A DNA stretch of 64,000 nt from Bacillus sp. ZZV12-4809 (lineage in GTDB: Bacteria > Bacillota > Bacilli > Bacillales > Cytobacillaceae), in NCBI RefSeq assembly GCF_009849585.1, contig NZ_VCRN01000006.1, forward strand, positions 149,039-213,038, given 5' to 3'. Both the position numbers and the translations under genes were made by a program. Numbering within the stretch: position 1 is the stretch's first letter; every line of letters starts with the position of its first letter. The notes beneath the pieces were generated by a model. That model did not search any database. It saw only the letters and a program-made list of their open reading frames with translations, and was not told the origin of the DNA. This document shows, one piece after another, positions 46,059-56,204 of this stretch.

Positions 46059-47948
46059 TTACTCAGCTGATACTCGTGCAATTCTCCCCTGCTCTAAATA
46101 AACGAGCAAAATGGAGATATCTGCAGGATTAACTCCGGAAATTCGCGAAGCCTGCGCAAGAGATAACGGTCTTACTTCCTTCAGCTTTTGTCTTGCTTCG
46201 GAAGCCAGTCCGTTAATATCATCATAGTCGATGTTTTCAGGAATCTTCTTGTTCTCCATCTTCTTCAGGCGCTCTACCTGCTGTAGGGACTTTTCAATAT
46301 AGCCCTCATACTTGATCTGGATCTCCACCTGCTCTGTTACATCAGGATCAAGTGCCTGTTCAGCCGGAGCCAGCAGTTTAATATGCTCATAAGTCATTTC
46401 CGGACGCTTCAGCAGATCTGAAGCACGGATGCCGTCTTTCAGCTCGCTTCCGGCCTGGCTTTTGATCAGCTCCTGCACGTCAGAAGTCGGCTTGATAATA
46501 ATGCTTTGCAGACGTGCTTTCTCATCTTCAATTGCCTGCTTTTTCAGGAGGAATTTTTCATAGCGTTCTTCACTGATCAGACCGACTTTGCGGCCAAGCT
46601 CTGTTAAGCGCAAATCGGCATTATCATGGCGAAGCAGAAGACGGTATTCCGCTCTTGAAGTCAATAGACGGTAAGGCTCGTTTGTTCCTTTGGTTACAAG
46701 GTCATCAATCAGGACGCCAATATAAGCATCTGAACGGCTTAAAATAACTTCTTCCTTATCCAGTGATTTCAATCCGGCATTCATGCCTGCCATTAACCCC
46801 TGGCCGGCCGCTTCTTCATAGCCGGATGTCCCGTTAATCTGGCCGGCTGTATACAAATTTTTCACCTTTTTAGTTTCCAGTGTTGGCCATAATTGCGTTG
46901 GGACAATGGAATCATATTCAATCGCATAGCCGGCACGCATCATCTGTACCTTTTCAAGCCCCGGTATCGTTCTGAGAATCTGCTGCTGCACATCTTCAGG
47001 CAAGCTTGTTGAAAGCCCCTGAACGTATACTTCCTGAGTATTGCGGCCTTCAGGCTCCAGGAAGATCTGATGGCGCGGCTTGTCATTAAAGCGGACCACT
47101 TTATCTTCGATGGATGGACAATAGCGCGGACCTGTTCCTTTGATCATCCCGGAGTACATTGGCGAGCGATGAAGATTATTGTCGATCAATGTATGCGTTT
47201 CTTCATTGGTGTATGTCAGCCAGCAAGGGAGCTGATCTGTAATATACTTGGTCGTTTCATAGGAAAAAGCTCTTGGCACATCATCGCCAGGCTGTATTTC
47301 CGTTTTGCTGTAATCAATGGTTTGGCTGTTAACGCGCGGCGGTGTTCCTGTTTTAAACCGGACGAGATCAAAGCCAAGCTCCTGCAGATGCTCTGAGAGC
47401 TTTATGGATGGCTGCTGGTTATTAGGGCCGCTCGAGTATTTCAGTTCACCAAGGATGATTTCCCCTCTTAAGAAGGTTCCTGTCGTAATGACGACCGCTT
47501 TTGAATGATACACGGCACCTGTCTGGGTGACAACGCCTCTGCATTCTCCGTCTTCGACAATCAGGCGTTCAACCATTCCCTGAATCAGTGTCAGATTCCG
47601 TTCATTTTCCAATGTTTTTTTCATTTCATGCTGATATGTGAATTTATCGGCCTGCGCCCTTAAAGCACGGACGGCAGGGCCCTTTCCTGTGTTCAGCATA
47701 CGCATCTGAATATGGGTTTTATCAATATTCTTGCCCATTTCTCCGCCAAGGGCATCGATTTCCCTTACGACGATCCCTTTTGCAGGTCCCCCGACTGATG
47801 GGTTGCAGGGCATAAAGGCTACCATATCCAGGTTGATTGTGATCATTAATGTCTTTGCGCCGAGGCGGGCCGAAGCAAGGCCTGCTTCTACACCCGCGTG
47901 TCCGGCTCCGACTACTATGACATCATAACTTCCAGCTTCATATGTCAT
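46059..47948 (-). CDS. mnmG: tRNA uridine-5-carboxymethylaminomethyl enzyme MnmG (GidA)
   Basis: The 629-aa FAD enzyme works with MnmE to modify wobble uridine 34 of several tRNAs. It has the dinucleotide-binding start [57 protein letters not shown], and a C-terminal helical domain that binds tRNA. The length is standard (about 628). Confidence 0.98.
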   Translation of the reverse strand: MTYEAGSYDVIVVGAGHAGVEAGLASARLGAKTLMITINLDMVAFMPCNPSVGGPAKGIVVREIDALGGEMGKNIDKTHIQMRMLNTGKGPAVRALRAQADKFTYQHEMKKTLENERNLTLIQGMVERLIVEDGECRGVVTQTGAVYHSKAVVITTGTFLRGEIILGELKYSSGPNNQQPSIKLSEHLQELGFDLVRFKTGTPPRVNSQTIDYSKTEIQPGDDVPRAFSYETTKYITDQLPCWLTYTNEETHTLIDNNLHRSPMYSGMIKGTGPRYCPSIEDKVVRFNDKPRHQIFLEPEGRNTQEVYVQGLSTSLPEDVQQQILRTIPGLEKVQMMRAGYAIEYDSIVPTQLWPTLETKKVKNLYTAGQINGTSGYEEAAGQGLMAGMNAGLKSLDKEEVILSRSDAYIGVLIDDLVTKGTNEPYRLLTSRAEYRLLLRHDNADLRLTELGRKVGLISEERYEKFLLKKQAIEDEKARLQSIIIKPTSDVQELIKSQAGSELKDGIRASDLLKRPEMTYEHIKLLAPAEQALDPDVTEQVEIQIKYEGYIEKSLQQVERLKKMENKKIPENIDYDDINGLASEARQKLKEVRPLSLAQASRISGVNPADISILLVYLEQGRIARVSAE

Positions 47949-48023
47949 GGTGCGGCCTCCTTTGCTGCAATCAGAAGAGCATAGCCAGGGGCTTTAGCCC
48001 GTAAGATTGCTAAAGTAAAATAT

Positions 48024-49409
48024 CTATTTTCCTAAACAGAACTGCGAGAATAATTGGTCGATCAGGCTTTCATGGACGCTGTCGCCGATGATTTCACCAA
48101 GCAGCTCCCATGTTCTCGTCAAATCAATCTGCACAATGTCAATAGGCGTTCCCATTTCAACACCCTGCATCGCTTCATCAATGGCATTTTGCGCCTGGTT
48201 CAAGAGGGCAATGTGGCGGGTATTGGATACATACGTCATATCCCCGGCTTCGATGGAGCCTGCAAAGAATAAAGAAGCAATGGCTTCCTCAAGATCGTCG
48301 ACACCCTGGTCCTCCAATAAAGAGGTTGTAACCAGTTTATGATGCTTTGAAAGCTCGCGGACGCGATCCATGTCGATTTTTTGATCAAGATCGGTTTTAT
48401 TGACAATCACAATGACATCCATGCCTTCGACCGCTTTAAAAATATTTTCATCCTCAGACGTCAATTCATCCGAGTAATTGAGCACAAGCAAAATTAAATC
48501 TGCTTCCTTTAATACCTGCCTCGATTTCTCGACACCAATCCGTTCGACAATATCTTCCGTTTCGCGAATGCCAGCTGTATCCACCAGACGGAGCGGCACT
48601 CCCCTGACATTCACGTACTCTTCTATGACATCACGGGTGGTGCCCGGTATATCCGTCACAATCGCTTTATTTTCGTGAACAAGGCTATTCAATAAAGAAG
48701 ATTTCCCGACGTTCGGCCGTCCGACGATGACTGTAGAAAGCCCTTCACGCAGTATTTTCCCCTGCTGTGAGGTCTGAAGGAGCTTTTCGATTTCTTTTTT
48801 TACATAAGAAGCCTTCTCCATCAGCATGTGATGGGTCATTTCCTCGACATCATCGTATTCCGGATAGTCAATATTGACTTCGACGTGAGCCAGAATCTCC
48901 AGAATTTCCTGCCGAAGCTTCTGAATAAGCTTTGACAGCCTTCCTTCCATTTGGCCAAGTGCCATGTTCATAGCCCGGTCTGTTTTGGCGCGAATTAGGT
49001 CCATAACGGCTTCTGCCTGTGATAAATCAATCCGTCCATTTAAGAAAGCACGCTTTGTAAATTCACCCGGCTCTGCCAGACGTGCGCCATTATTCAGCAG
49101 AAGCTGCAGCACGCGATTCACGGAAACCAGTCCGCCATGGCAATTAATTTCGATGACATCTTCCTTTGTAAAAGTTTTCGGTCCCTTCATAGCCGAAACC
49201 ATCACTTCTTCAGCAATCTGCTCGGTTTTCGGGTCAACAATATGCCCATAATGAATGGTATGGGATGCCACATTCTTTAGCCGCTTGCCTCCTACCCCTC
49301 TGAAAAGAAGGTCTGCAATGTCAAATGCCCGATCCCCGCTCAGGCGGACAATGGCAATGGCTCCTTCTCCCATTGGAGTAGATATTGCAGCGATTGTATC
49401 GAATTCCAC
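48024..49409 (-). CDS. mnmE: tRNA modification GTPase MnmE (TrmE/ThdF)
   Basis: The 461-aa protein has an N-terminal formyl-THF-like domain ([20 protein letters not shown]), a helical domain and an inserted G domain ([34 protein letters not shown]). It ends in FCLGK, with the conserved catalytic Cys. It acts with MnmG. I chose GTG 49409, 6 nt after GAGAGGTG; an ATG 9 bp upstream sits too close to that site. Confidence 0.97.
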   Translation of the reverse strand: MEFDTIAAISTPMGEGAIAIVRLSGDRAFDIADLLFRGVGGKRLKNVASHTIHYGHIVDPKTEQIAEEVMVSAMKGPKTFTKEDVIEINCHGGLVSVNRVLQLLLNNGARLAEPGEFTKRAFLNGRIDLSQAEAVMDLIRAKTDRAMNMALGQMEGRLSKLIQKLRQEILEILAHVEVNIDYPEYDDVEEMTHHMLMEKASYVKKEIEKLLQTSQQGKILREGLSTVIVGRPNVGKSSLLNSLVHENKAIVTDIPGTTRDVIEEYVNVRGVPLRLVDTAGIRETEDIVERIGVEKSRQVLKEADLILLVLNYSDELTSEDENIFKAVEGMDVIVIVNKTDLDQKIDMDRVRELSKHHKLVTTSLLEDQGVDDLEEAIASLFFAGSIEAGDMTYVSNTRHIALLNQAQNAIDEAMQGVEMGTPIDIVQIDLTRTWELLGEIIGDSVHESLIDQLFSQFCLGK

Positions 49410-49559
49410 TTCATTCACCTCTCTTTTCTTTCTTATTCCATCTATATAAAAAATGAAAACTGTTTTCGATTCCCCAAATTAATAGAATATCACATGGCTT
49501 TTTTTAAGAAAAGCATATCAGTCCGCTTTCCCGCCTTGTCCATCCGTTCAGCAAGACAG

Positions 49560-49655
49560 TTATCAACATCTCGCTTTCCTTCAATCAGCAAAAAAAATTA
49601 TCCACACGTCTCACAAATTAATATGCTCTATTTTAACTTATCCACATGTGAATAA
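49560..49655. other. DnaA-box cluster between jag and mnmE
   Basis: Perfect TTATCCACA boxes occur at 49598-49606 and 49638-49646. One-mismatch boxes lie at 49560-49568 (TTATCAACA) and 49647-49655 (TGTGAATAA, inverted). They are in the 300-bp gap upstream of mnmE, about 3 kb from oriC. Confidence 0.6.
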
Positions 49656-49709
49656 CAATAAAACCAATTGAGATTTAATAATTTGCGGGGCTTAGACAAA
49701 GAACGACAA

Positions 49710-49743
49710 AAAAATCCCAATCCGGAATGGATTGGGATTTTTT
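49710..49743 (-). terminator. Terminator of the rpmH-rnpA-yidC-jag operon
   Basis: AAATCCCAATCC pairs with GGATTGGGATTT around GGAAT and is flanked by A and T runs. It is immediately after the jag stop. Confidence 0.85.
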
Positions 49744-49748
49744 TCTGG

Positions 49749-50375
49749 TTATCTCGTTCTGGCTGGTGCAATGACGATATGGCGGTGCGGGTCATTGCCG
49801 TCAGAATAGGTCCTGATTCGCTTATTGTTTACGAGAGCGGTATGGATCACTTTGCGTTCATAGGAAGGCATCGGTTCCAGCGCAATTTCTTTTCCCGTCT
49901 TCAAAGCTTTTTGAGCAAGCCTTTCAGCCAGTTGAATCAGGGTATCCTGGCGTCTTTTCCGGTAATCCTCTGCATCGAGCACCACATTTAAGTACTGCTC
50001 GGAATAGCGATTAATGACAAGCTGTGTCAAATACTGGAGAGAATTGAGCGTTTGTCCTCTTTTTCCGATTAAAAGAGCAATCTTTTCGCCGGATAAGATA
50101 AATTGAACATTCTTTCCTTCCCGTATTGTTTCAATTTCAATGGGTACGCCCATTTCCCTGCTGACGTCTTTGAGGAATTTTTCTGCTTCCTCAATCGGAT
50201 CAGGCTTTTTCACAGCTTTCACTACAGCCGGGCGGGATCCGAAAATCCCAAAAACGCCTTTTTTACCTTCATCAACTATAGTAATCTCTAAGCGGTCTTC
50301 TGTTGTGTTTAATTGAGCTAAAGCTGACTCTACTGCTTCCTTGACGGTTTGTCCTGTAGCAGTTATTTGTTTCAC
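49749..50375 (-). CDS. jag: RNA-binding protein Jag (KhpB)
   Basis: The 208-aa protein has a Jag-N domain ([20 protein letters not shown]), a KH domain with the loop [15 protein letters not shown] and an R3H domain (about 145-205, RERK-type basic residues and [20 protein letters not shown]). It binds RNA and affects cell division and shape in related Firmicutes. It overlaps yidC by 4 bp. Confidence 0.96.
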   Translation of the reverse strand: MKQITATGQTVKEAVESALAQLNTTEDRLEITIVDEGKKGVFGIFGSRPAVVKAVKKPDPIEEAEKFLKDVSREMGVPIEIETIREGKNVQFILSGEKIALLIGKRGQTLNSLQYLTQLVINRYSEQYLNVVLDAEDYRKRRQDTLIQLAERLAQKALKTGKEIALEPMPSYERKVIHTALVNNKRIRTYSDGNDPHRHIVIAPARTR

Positions 50376-51157
50376 TTTTTGGCTCCTCCTGCATTTCCGG
50401 CCGCTGCAGCTTTCAGGTCCGGACCTTTAATGAAATACGTTTGAATGATCATGAAGATATTACCCACTACCCAGTATAAAGAAAGTGCTGCCGGGAAGTT
50501 AATGGCAAAAACAACGATCATGATCGGCATTAGATAAAGCATCATTTTCATTTGTGCAGCCATTTGCCCTGTCTGCTGAGTGCCGGCCATCATCAGTTTC
50601 TGCTGAATGAAAGTGGTCACACCTGCAATTAAAGGCAATAAGTAAATTGGATCCGGAGAACCAAGGTCAAACCAAAGGAAATTATGGTTTGCAATTTCGC
50701 GCGTACGTGTAATCGCATGGTAGAAGCCGATGAGAATCGGCATTTGAATCACTAGCGGGAAACATCCTGCAAGCGGGTTAACGCCGTGCTTTTGGAATAA
50801 AGCCATAGTTTCCTGCTGCAGCTTCTGCTGGGTTTTCTGGTCTTTCGAGCTGTATTTTTCACGAAGCTTCTGCATTTCCGGCTGAATCGCCTGCATTGCT
50901 TTTGAACTTCTCGTTTGTTTAATCATCAACGGCAGGATAACCAGACGGATAATGATCGTTACAATAATGATCGATAGTCCATAGCTGCCGCCTGCGAATT
51001 CTGCTACCTTAATAATAAACAGCGAAAGCGGATAGACAATATACTCGTTCCAAAAGCCTTTGCTTTCAGACGTAATCGGCTGGTTGATTTCTGTACAGCC
51101 CGATAAAAGAGCCATCACAAACACTAGACCGATTAATAGAAATATTCGTTTCTTCAA
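50372..51157 (-). CDS. yidC: Membrane protein insertase YidC (SpoIIIJ/OxaA)
   Basis: The 261-aa lipoprotein insertase has a lipobox (LLSGC at about 18-22) and five membrane segments. It carries the hydrophilic-groove Arg in [20 protein letters not shown] and a C-terminal positively charged region. It inserts membrane proteins. The SpoIIIJ or YqjG paralogue type cannot be told from the sequence, but the neighbours rnpA and jag indicate the SpoIIIJ position. Confidence 0.96.
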   Translation of the reverse strand: MKKRIFLLIGLVFVMALLSGCTEINQPITSESKGFWNEYIVYPLSLFIIKVAEFAGGSYGLSIIIVTIIIRLVILPLMIKQTRSSKAMQAIQPEMQKLREKYSSKDQKTQQKLQQETMALFQKHGVNPLAGCFPLVIQMPILIGFYHAITRTREIANHNFLWFDLGSPDPIYLLPLIAGVTTFIQQKLMMAGTQQTGQMAAQMKMMLYLMPIMIVVFAINFPAALSLYWVVGNIFMIIQTYFIKGPDLKAAAAGNAGGAKK

Positions 51158-51295
51158 CCGTTTTTTCCTCCTTAATTGCTCCTGATAATAGTATGAATTT
51201 CATTTGCTCATCCCCCGGCCAGAGGGACACGCTCATATGTATCTTATTTTAACATCTTTTAAAATGAAGTGCTTCATATTAAAGATAGATAGCGA

Positions 51296-51664
51296 TTATT
51301 GATTTTTAGTATTTCCAAGTCCCGGTTTATTCAAAACCCGAGAAACCTTCAATACATGGATCAGGCTCTTTTTCACTTCATGAAAATCCATTTCTGCCAC
51401 CGGTTTCCTCGCAATGACGATCAGATCATATTGCGGCTTTATTTCTTCCTCCAGTTCTAAAAATGCCTGGCGGATATACCTTTTGATCTGGTTTCTCATC
51501 ACGGCATTGCCGATTTTTTTGCTGACAGAAAGGCCAATGCGAAAATGATTCTGCTCGTCTTTTTTCAAGATGTATACGACAAATTGGCGGTTGGCGAATG
51601 ACTTTCCTTTTTTAAAGGCCTCTTGAAATTCTTTATTCTTTTTTACACGGAACTCTTTTTTCAT
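51296..51664 (-). CDS. rnpA: Ribonuclease P protein component
   Basis: The 122-aa basic protein assists the RNase P RNA in 5' maturation of tRNAs. It has [20 protein letters not shown], the family's RN..KR motif in [20 protein letters not shown], and [10 protein letters not shown]. It lies downstream of rpmH, but a repeat element and hairpin occupy the 136 bp between them. Confidence 0.97.
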   Translation of the reverse strand: MKKEFRVKKNKEFQEAFKKGKSFANRQFVVYILKKDEQNHFRIGLSVSKKIGNAVMRNQIKRYIRQAFLELEEEIKPQYDLIVIARKPVAEMDFHEVKKSLIHVLKVSRVLNKPGLGNTKNQ

Positions 51665-51675
51665 GTCATCACCTA

Positions 51676-51745
51676 CTTAGAAAAGCGCAAGCGCCTTGTC
51701 ACCCCCTGCATCTTGAGGGGGCCGGCACTGGAGCTAGACAATTAT
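51676..51745. repeat. Dispersed repeat inserted between rpmH and rnpA
   Basis: AGAAAAGCGCAAGCGCC at the left and GGCACTGGAGCTAGACAAT at the right form the ends, with a CCCCCTGCATCTTGAGGGGG hairpin in the middle. The AAAAGCGCAAGCGCC start is a familiar dispersed motif of Bacillus genomes. It sits inside an operon that is usually compact. Confidence 0.65.
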
Positions 51746-51771
51746 CTAACCTGTATATTTATCTTTACATG

Positions 51772-51800
51772 GAAAAAAAGACCACTGACGTTTCAGTGGC
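51772..51800 (-). terminator. Hairpin with T-run directly after rpmH
   Basis: On the minus strand CCACTGA pairs with TCAGTGG around a short loop, followed by a T-run. It would partly terminate the very strong rpmH transcript before rnpA. Confidence 0.75.
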
Positions 51801-51962
<162 letters not shown>

Positions 51963-51980
51963 TTAAAGACAGTCTTTCTA

Positions 51981-52010
51981 ATTATATAGATGTAACTAGA
52001 AAATTGTCAA
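51981..52010 (-). promoter_or_regulatory. rpmH promoter
   Basis: On the minus strand TTGACA (52010-52005) and TATAAT (51986-51981) are perfect sigma-A hexamers separated by 18 nt, 45 bp upstream of the rpmH start. Confidence 0.85.
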
Positions 52011-52090
52011 CTATTCATATAAGTCAATCTGCCTTCAATGGCAAAAAAATAGATACGGTTCTTTCATTCATAAATGTTTTCTTAAAGATA

Positions 52091-52217
52091 GTCCGTTGAT
52101 TTCCGCTGCGGGCACTTGCTTTCTGCGGGGAGGAACGGGAGCCTCCTCGGCTTCGCCTGCGGGGTCTCCCGCTCCCTCTCCTCCCGCAGGAGTCAAGTGC
52201 CCTCCGCTCCAATCAAC
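52091..52217. repeat. Large GC-rich palindromic dispersed element
   Basis: The ends GTTGATTTCCGCTGCGGGCA and CCCTCCGCTCCAATCAAC pair with each other. Inner arms ACTTG/CAAGT, CTGCGGG/CCCGCAG and GGGAG/CTCCC nest inside, giving a long imperfect hairpin. It is much richer in GC than its flanks. Elements of this kind are repeated in Bacillaceae genomes. It is about 290 bp from the first oriC box. Confidence 0.75.
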
Positions 52218-52342
52218 TCAGCAGTTGAGATTTATTAAAAAACAACTTACGACAATATAATAAGATTTTATTTGCTGCTCTTTCTCTATTTGCATACCTG
52301 AAAGAACCCACTCAGAAAGTTTACCTTCTTTTCGCCTGAATG

Positions 52343-52474
52343 TCATCCTAAAATTTCATATTTCCACGTTTTTCTCATTTCTTCATTGTAAAAGCTTTTA
52401 TGTAAGACTGCAAATTTTCCCGTGCCAGGCGATCCGTCCATTACTTCGGTTGCCTCTAATATGTCCAGGTCCAT
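52343..52474 (-). CDS. 43-aa ORF abutting oriC, unknown function
   Basis: A minus-strand frame starts MDLDILEATEVMDGSPGTGK, continues FAVLHKSFYNEEMRKTWKYE and ends ILG. GAGGGG lies about 11 nt before the ATG. The composition is protein-like, with no repeats and no membrane segment. Its start is 28 bp from the first perfect DnaA box of oriC. I do not recognise the family. It could be a real small gene or a remnant. Confidence 0.45.
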   Translation of the reverse strand: MDLDILEATEVMDGSPGTGKFAVLHKSFYNEEMRKTWKYEILG

Positions 52475-52501
52475 TTGAATAATATCCCCTCAAAAAAGGG
52501 C

Positions 52502-52778
52502 TGTGGATAAATTTTCGACAAGTTTTTTATTATCCACATCACATATTGACAGGTTTTGCACACAACCAGAGGCTGTGGACAATTTTTATGAACAGGGATG
52601 GGCATGTTGTGGATAAGGGTTTAAAAACCATTGCAGTCAAAAGCATTATCTGTTATCATAATTGTGTTTTCACACTTAATAAATCATTGTGCATATCTTC
52701 ATTATCCACAGATTGTGGATAACGTGTGGACAGGTTATCCAAGGGGTTTGTAAAAGTTTGTCCACAGACAGTGGATAC
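52502..52778. other. oriC, upstream DnaA-box array
   Basis: Perfect DnaA boxes occur at 52502-52510 (inverted), 52530-52538, 52608-52616 (inverted), 52702-52710 and 52714-52722 (inverted). Single-mismatch boxes lie at 52574 (TGTGGACAA), 52725 (TGTGGACAG), 52735 (TTATCCAAG) and 52758 (TTGTCCACA). The placement directly upstream of dnaA matches the incA/incB part of the bipartite Bacillus origin. Confidence 0.95.
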
Positions 52779-52850
52779 TGTCGAAATTCCACTTTACTTC
52801 CTTATTATATGATTTTCCACATAAACAGTTTCGTATATTTATAAAATTAG

Positions 52851-52871
52851 GGTTATACAGCGTGTATAACC
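52851..52871. promoter_or_regulatory. Inverted repeat in the dnaA leader
   Basis: GGTTATAC (52851-52858) and GTATAACC (52864-52871) are exact complements with a 5-nt centre, 109 bp upstream of dnaA. It overlaps a plausible promoter (TATAAC-like) and could be an operator of dnaA. A related sequence, GTATAATGTGTATAAC, follows the dnaA stop at about 54321. Confidence 0.45.
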
Positions 52872-52979
52872 TATCGTTTTTGTGGCGCGAAACAAAGAAA
52901 AAGCAGCGGTGATCACCGAAAGGCATCGGTGCTTGAACGTATTTAAATATTAAATTTAGATGGAAAAGGAGGGATATCA

Positions 52980-54326
52980 TTGGAAAATATTGCGGATCTT
53001 TGGAATAACGCTCTGGCCAATATCGAGAAAAAAATCAGCAAGCCCAGTTTTGATACATGGCTGAAATCGACAAAGGCGCATTCTCTGCAGGGAGATACTT
53101 TAGTCGTTAAGGCACCGAATGAGTTTGCCCGTGACTGGCTTGAAGAGCGCTATTCCCAGCTGATCTCCGGAATTCTTTATGACATAACCGGTGAAGAATT
53201 AGGAGTGAAATTCATCATTCCGCAAAATCAAAGCGAAGAAGAAGTCGATCTTCCTCTTCCTCCAAAAAAGAAAAAACCGGCGGAAGAACAGCAGGAACTG
53301 CCTTTAACGATGCTAAACCCAAAGTATACATTCGACACGTTTGTCATCGGATCCGGAAACCGCTTCGCCCATGCAGCTTCACTTGCTGTAGCAGAGGCAC
53401 CTGCTAAGGCATACAATCCTTTATTTATTTACGGGGGAGTAGGACTCGGAAAAACTCACCTTATGCACGCAATCGGCCATTATGTTTTAGATCATAATCC
53501 ATCAGCTAAAGTCGTATACTTATCTTCCGAGAAATTTACAAATGAATTTATTAACTCGATCCGAGATAACAAAGCGGGCGATTTCCGCGATAAATATCGA
53601 AATGTGGATGTTCTTCTTATCGATGATATTCAGTTTTTGGCTGGAAAAGAACAGACACAGGAGGAATTTTTCCATACTTTTAATACATTGCATGAAGAAA
53701 GCAAGCAGATCATTATCTCAAGTGACCGTCCTCCAAAGGAAATACCGACACTTGAAGACAGGCTTCGCTCCAGATTTGAATGGGGCCTGATTACTGATAT
53801 CACTCCGCCGGACCTGGAAACGCGTATTGCCATTCTGCGCAAAAAAGCCAAAGCGGAGGGACTTGATATTCCTAATGAGGTTATGCTTTACATTGCCAAT
53901 CAGATTGACTCCAACATCCGTGAGCTTGAGGGTGCTCTGATTCGTGTAGTAGCGTACTCTTCTTTAATAAATAAAGATATTAATGCCGACCTTGCGGCAG
54001 AAGCATTAAAGGATATTATTCCAAGCTCCAAGCCAAAGGTCATTACCATCCATGAAATTCAAAGGGTGGTAGGGGAACATTTTAATGTAAAGCTTGAGGA
54101 CTTTAAGGCGAAGAAACGTACAAAATCTGTCGCATTCCCCCGTCAGATCGCCATGTACCTGTCCAGGGAATTAACCGACTTTTCTCTGCCAAAAATAGGA
54201 GAGGAATTTGGCGGGCGAGACCATACGACTGTCATTCATGCGCATGAAAAAATATCAAAGATGCTTCAGTCTGATTCACAATTTGAAAAGCAGCTGAAAG
54301 AAATCAATGAAATGCTTAAGGTATAA
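52980..54326 (+). CDS. dnaA: Chromosomal replication initiator DnaA
   Basis: The 448-aa initiator has domain I (1-85, [20 protein letters not shown]), a variable linker (about 86-112), the AAA+ domain III (Walker A GGVGLGKT at 152-159, Walker [11 protein letters not shown]) and the DnaA-box-binding domain IV with [11 protein letters not shown]. The start is TTG, preceded by AAGGAGGG, as in B. subtilis dnaA. It lies between the two box arrays of oriC and is presumably autoregulated by them. Confidence 0.98.
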   Translation: MENIADLWNNALANIEKKISKPSFDTWLKSTKAHSLQGDTLVVKAPNEFARDWLEERYSQLISGILYDITGEELGVKFIIPQNQSEEEVDLPLPPKKKKPAEEQQELPLTMLNPKYTFDTFVIGSGNRFAHAASLAVAEAPAKAYNPLFIYGGVGLGKTHLMHAIGHYVLDHNPSAKVVYLSSEKFTNEFINSIRDNKAGDFRDKYRNVDVLLIDDIQFLAGKEQTQEEFFHTFNTLHEESKQIIISSDRPPKEIPTLEDRLRSRFEWGLITDITPPDLETRIAILRKKAKAEGLDIPNEVMLYIANQIDSNIRELEGALIRVVAYSSLINKDINADLAAEALKDIIPSSKPKVITIHEIQRVVGEHFNVKLEDFKAKKRTKSVAFPRQIAMYLSRELTDFSLPKIGEEFGGRDHTTVIHAHEKISKMLQSDSQFEKQLKEINEMLKV

Positions 54327-54357
54327 TGTGTATAACTTGACCTAACTTACGCACAGT

Positions 54358-54475
54358 CTGTCCACATGTGGATAGGCTGTGTTTCCTTTCAAAAAATGCA
54401 GTTATCCACATACTAACAGGCCCTACTAGTACTTCTACTATTTTTTTATAAAAAATATATATATTCAATACGCCA
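54358..54475. other. oriC, DnaA boxes, DnaA-trios and unwinding element
   Basis: Boxes are CTGTCCACA at 54358-54366, TGTGGATAG at 54367-54375 and the perfect TTATCCACA at 54402-54410. After a 12-nt spacer comes CTACTAGTACTTCTACTA (54423-54440). Its complement reads 3'-GAT-GAT-CAT-GAA-GAT-GAT, the DnaA-trio pattern. An AT-only stretch of about 28 bp follows (54441-54468). This is the basal unwinding system between dnaA and dnaN. Confidence 0.9.
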
Positions 54476-54501
54476 TTAAAATATGCTTGGAGGATTTAAA
54501 A

Positions 54502-55638
54502 ATGAAATTTATAATCCAGCGCGACCATCTGGTCCAAAGCGTCCAGGATGTTATGAAAGCTGTAACGAGCAGAACGACTATTCCTATCTTAACGGGGATT
54601 AAAATCGTTGCTTCTGAAGAAGGGGTTACATTAACAGGAAGCGACTCTGATATTTCTATTGAATCTTTTATTCCTAAAGAAGAAGACGGAAATGAAGTTG
54701 TTGAGATCAAACAGCCTGGTGCCATCGTGCTCCAAGCTAAGTTCTTCAGTGAAATTGTTAAAAAACTTCCAACTGACAGCGTGGAAATAAGCGTTGAAAA
54801 TCATTTGCAGACAGTCATCCGCTCTGGTAAATCAGAATTCAATCTTAATGGCCTGGATGCTGAGGAATATCCGCACTTGCCTCAAATTGAGGAAGAAAAA
54901 ATGTTCAAAATTCCTACAGACCTATTAAAAGCAATGGTTCGCCAAACCGTTTTCGCAGTGTCCACCTCAGAAACACGCCCTATCTTGACAGGTGTAAACT
55001 GGAAGGTGGAAAACGGGACATTAACCTGTATTGCAACAGATAGCCACAGATTAGCTTTACGAAGAGCGCAGATCGAAACAACTGCCAGCGAAAACTACAA
55101 TGTGGTCATTCCGGGAAAGAGCTTAAGTGAATTAAGCAAAATCCTTGATGACAATAATGATTTAATCGATATCGTTATTACTGAAAACCAGGTTCTCTTT
55201 AAAGCCGAACATCTGCTGTTCTTCTCAAGGCTGCTTGAAGGAAATTATCCGGATACATCCAGATTGATCCCTTCAGACAGCAAAACAGATGTGGTCGTCA
55301 ATACAAAGGAATTCCTGCAGGCTATTGACCGTGCCTCTTTACTTGCAAAAGAAGGCCGTAACAATGTGGTCAAGCTTTCTACAATTGATGGCGGAGTAAT
55401 CGAAATTTCATCCAACACACCTGAAGTCGGAAAAGTAGTCGAAGAAGTGCAGAGCAAATCTGTAGAAGGGGAAGAATTAAAAATCTCCTTCAGCGCGAAA
55501 TTTATGATGGATGCCCTAAAAGCACTTGAGGGCTCTGAAATTACTATCAGCTTCACCGGCGCGATGAGACCATTCATCATCAAACCATTAAACGATGAAT
55601 CTATCCTGCAACTGATTCTGCCAGTCAGAACATATTAA
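54502..55638 (+). CDS. dnaN: DNA polymerase III beta sliding clamp
   Basis: The 378-aa clamp has three repeated clamp domains (about 1-120, 130-250, 255-378). It starts MKFIIQRDHLVQSVQDVMKA and ends with the conserved ILPVRTY. It encircles DNA and tethers PolC and DnaE. I chose ATG 54502, 8 nt after GGAGG; an in-frame ATG 15 bp upstream lacks a site. The length matches B. subtilis DnaN (378). Confidence 0.98.
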   Translation: MKFIIQRDHLVQSVQDVMKAVTSRTTIPILTGIKIVASEEGVTLTGSDSDISIESFIPKEEDGNEVVEIKQPGAIVLQAKFFSEIVKKLPTDSVEISVENHLQTVIRSGKSEFNLNGLDAEEYPHLPQIEEEKMFKIPTDLLKAMVRQTVFAVSTSETRPILTGVNWKVENGTLTCIATDSHRLALRRAQIETTASENYNVVIPGKSLSELSKILDDNNDLIDIVITENQVLFKAEHLLFFSRLLEGNYPDTSRLIPSDSKTDVVVNTKEFLQAIDRASLLAKEGRNNVVKLSTIDGGVIEISSNTPEVGKVVEEVQSKSVEGEELKISFSAKFMMDALKALEGSEITISFTGAMRPFIIKPLNDESILQLILPVRTY

Positions 55639-55642
55639 GAAA

Positions 55643-55676
55643 AAGCTGCCGGCTGTGCCGGCGGCTTACTTTTTTA
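55643..55676 (+). terminator. Terminator of dnaN
   Basis: AAGCTGCCGGC pairs with GCCGGCGGCTT around a 3-nt loop and is followed by TACTTTTTT. The 55677-55953 gap shows no gene; an ATTGGCCAAT palindrome lies within it. Confidence 0.75.
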
Positions 55677-55953
55677 TTGCAGATGAACCAGGTCCTATGG
55701 ATATGGTGAGTGTCTGGGACTGAAATCAGCAGGGAAAAAGCCAAAGAATACACTAGTATCATTAGCTTAAAACCCCCGGAATATTGGCCAATAGCAGGGG
55801 AATAATGAAAATAACCAGCTGCAGGCGACTTTTCTTTGTGTATCTGAGGTTTATTTAGTAAAATAGAATATTAGATACCATTCTGAAATTGTTTTGCCGA
55901 GGTGCAGGAAAAACTGCAGCACTGGAAGTCGGACAATGGGAAAGAGTGAAAAA

Positions 55954-56163
55954 ATGACGGAAATACAAATTGATACAGAATATATTACGCTGGGCCAATT
56001 TTTAAAAGCCGCGGATGTGATTCAAACGGGCGGAATGGCCAAATGGTTCCTGAGTGAGTACGAAGTCTTCGTCAATGGGGAACAGGATCAAAGACGAGGA
56101 AGAAAGCTGAGAACCGGGGATAAAATCGAGATTCCGGATGTCGGTGAATTTGCGATCGTCTAA
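55954..56163 (+). CDS. yaaA: S4-domain RNA-binding protein YaaA
   Basis: The 69-aa S4 domain protein carries [20 protein letters not shown] and [20 protein letters not shown]. It is the conserved small gene between dnaN and recF. It is thought to act in ribosome assembly (RlbA). The start ATG 55954 gives a length like B. subtilis YaaA (71 aa), with a weak GAGTGA site; an ATG 18 bp upstream is the alternative. Confidence 0.93.
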   Translation: MTEIQIDTEYITLGQFLKAADVIQTGGMAKWFLSEYEVFVNGEQDQRRGRKLRTGDKIEIPDVGEFAIV

Positions 56164-56204
56164 ACGCCGTTTTTAGCGTTAATATTTTAAAGGATGTAGC
56201 GTCT

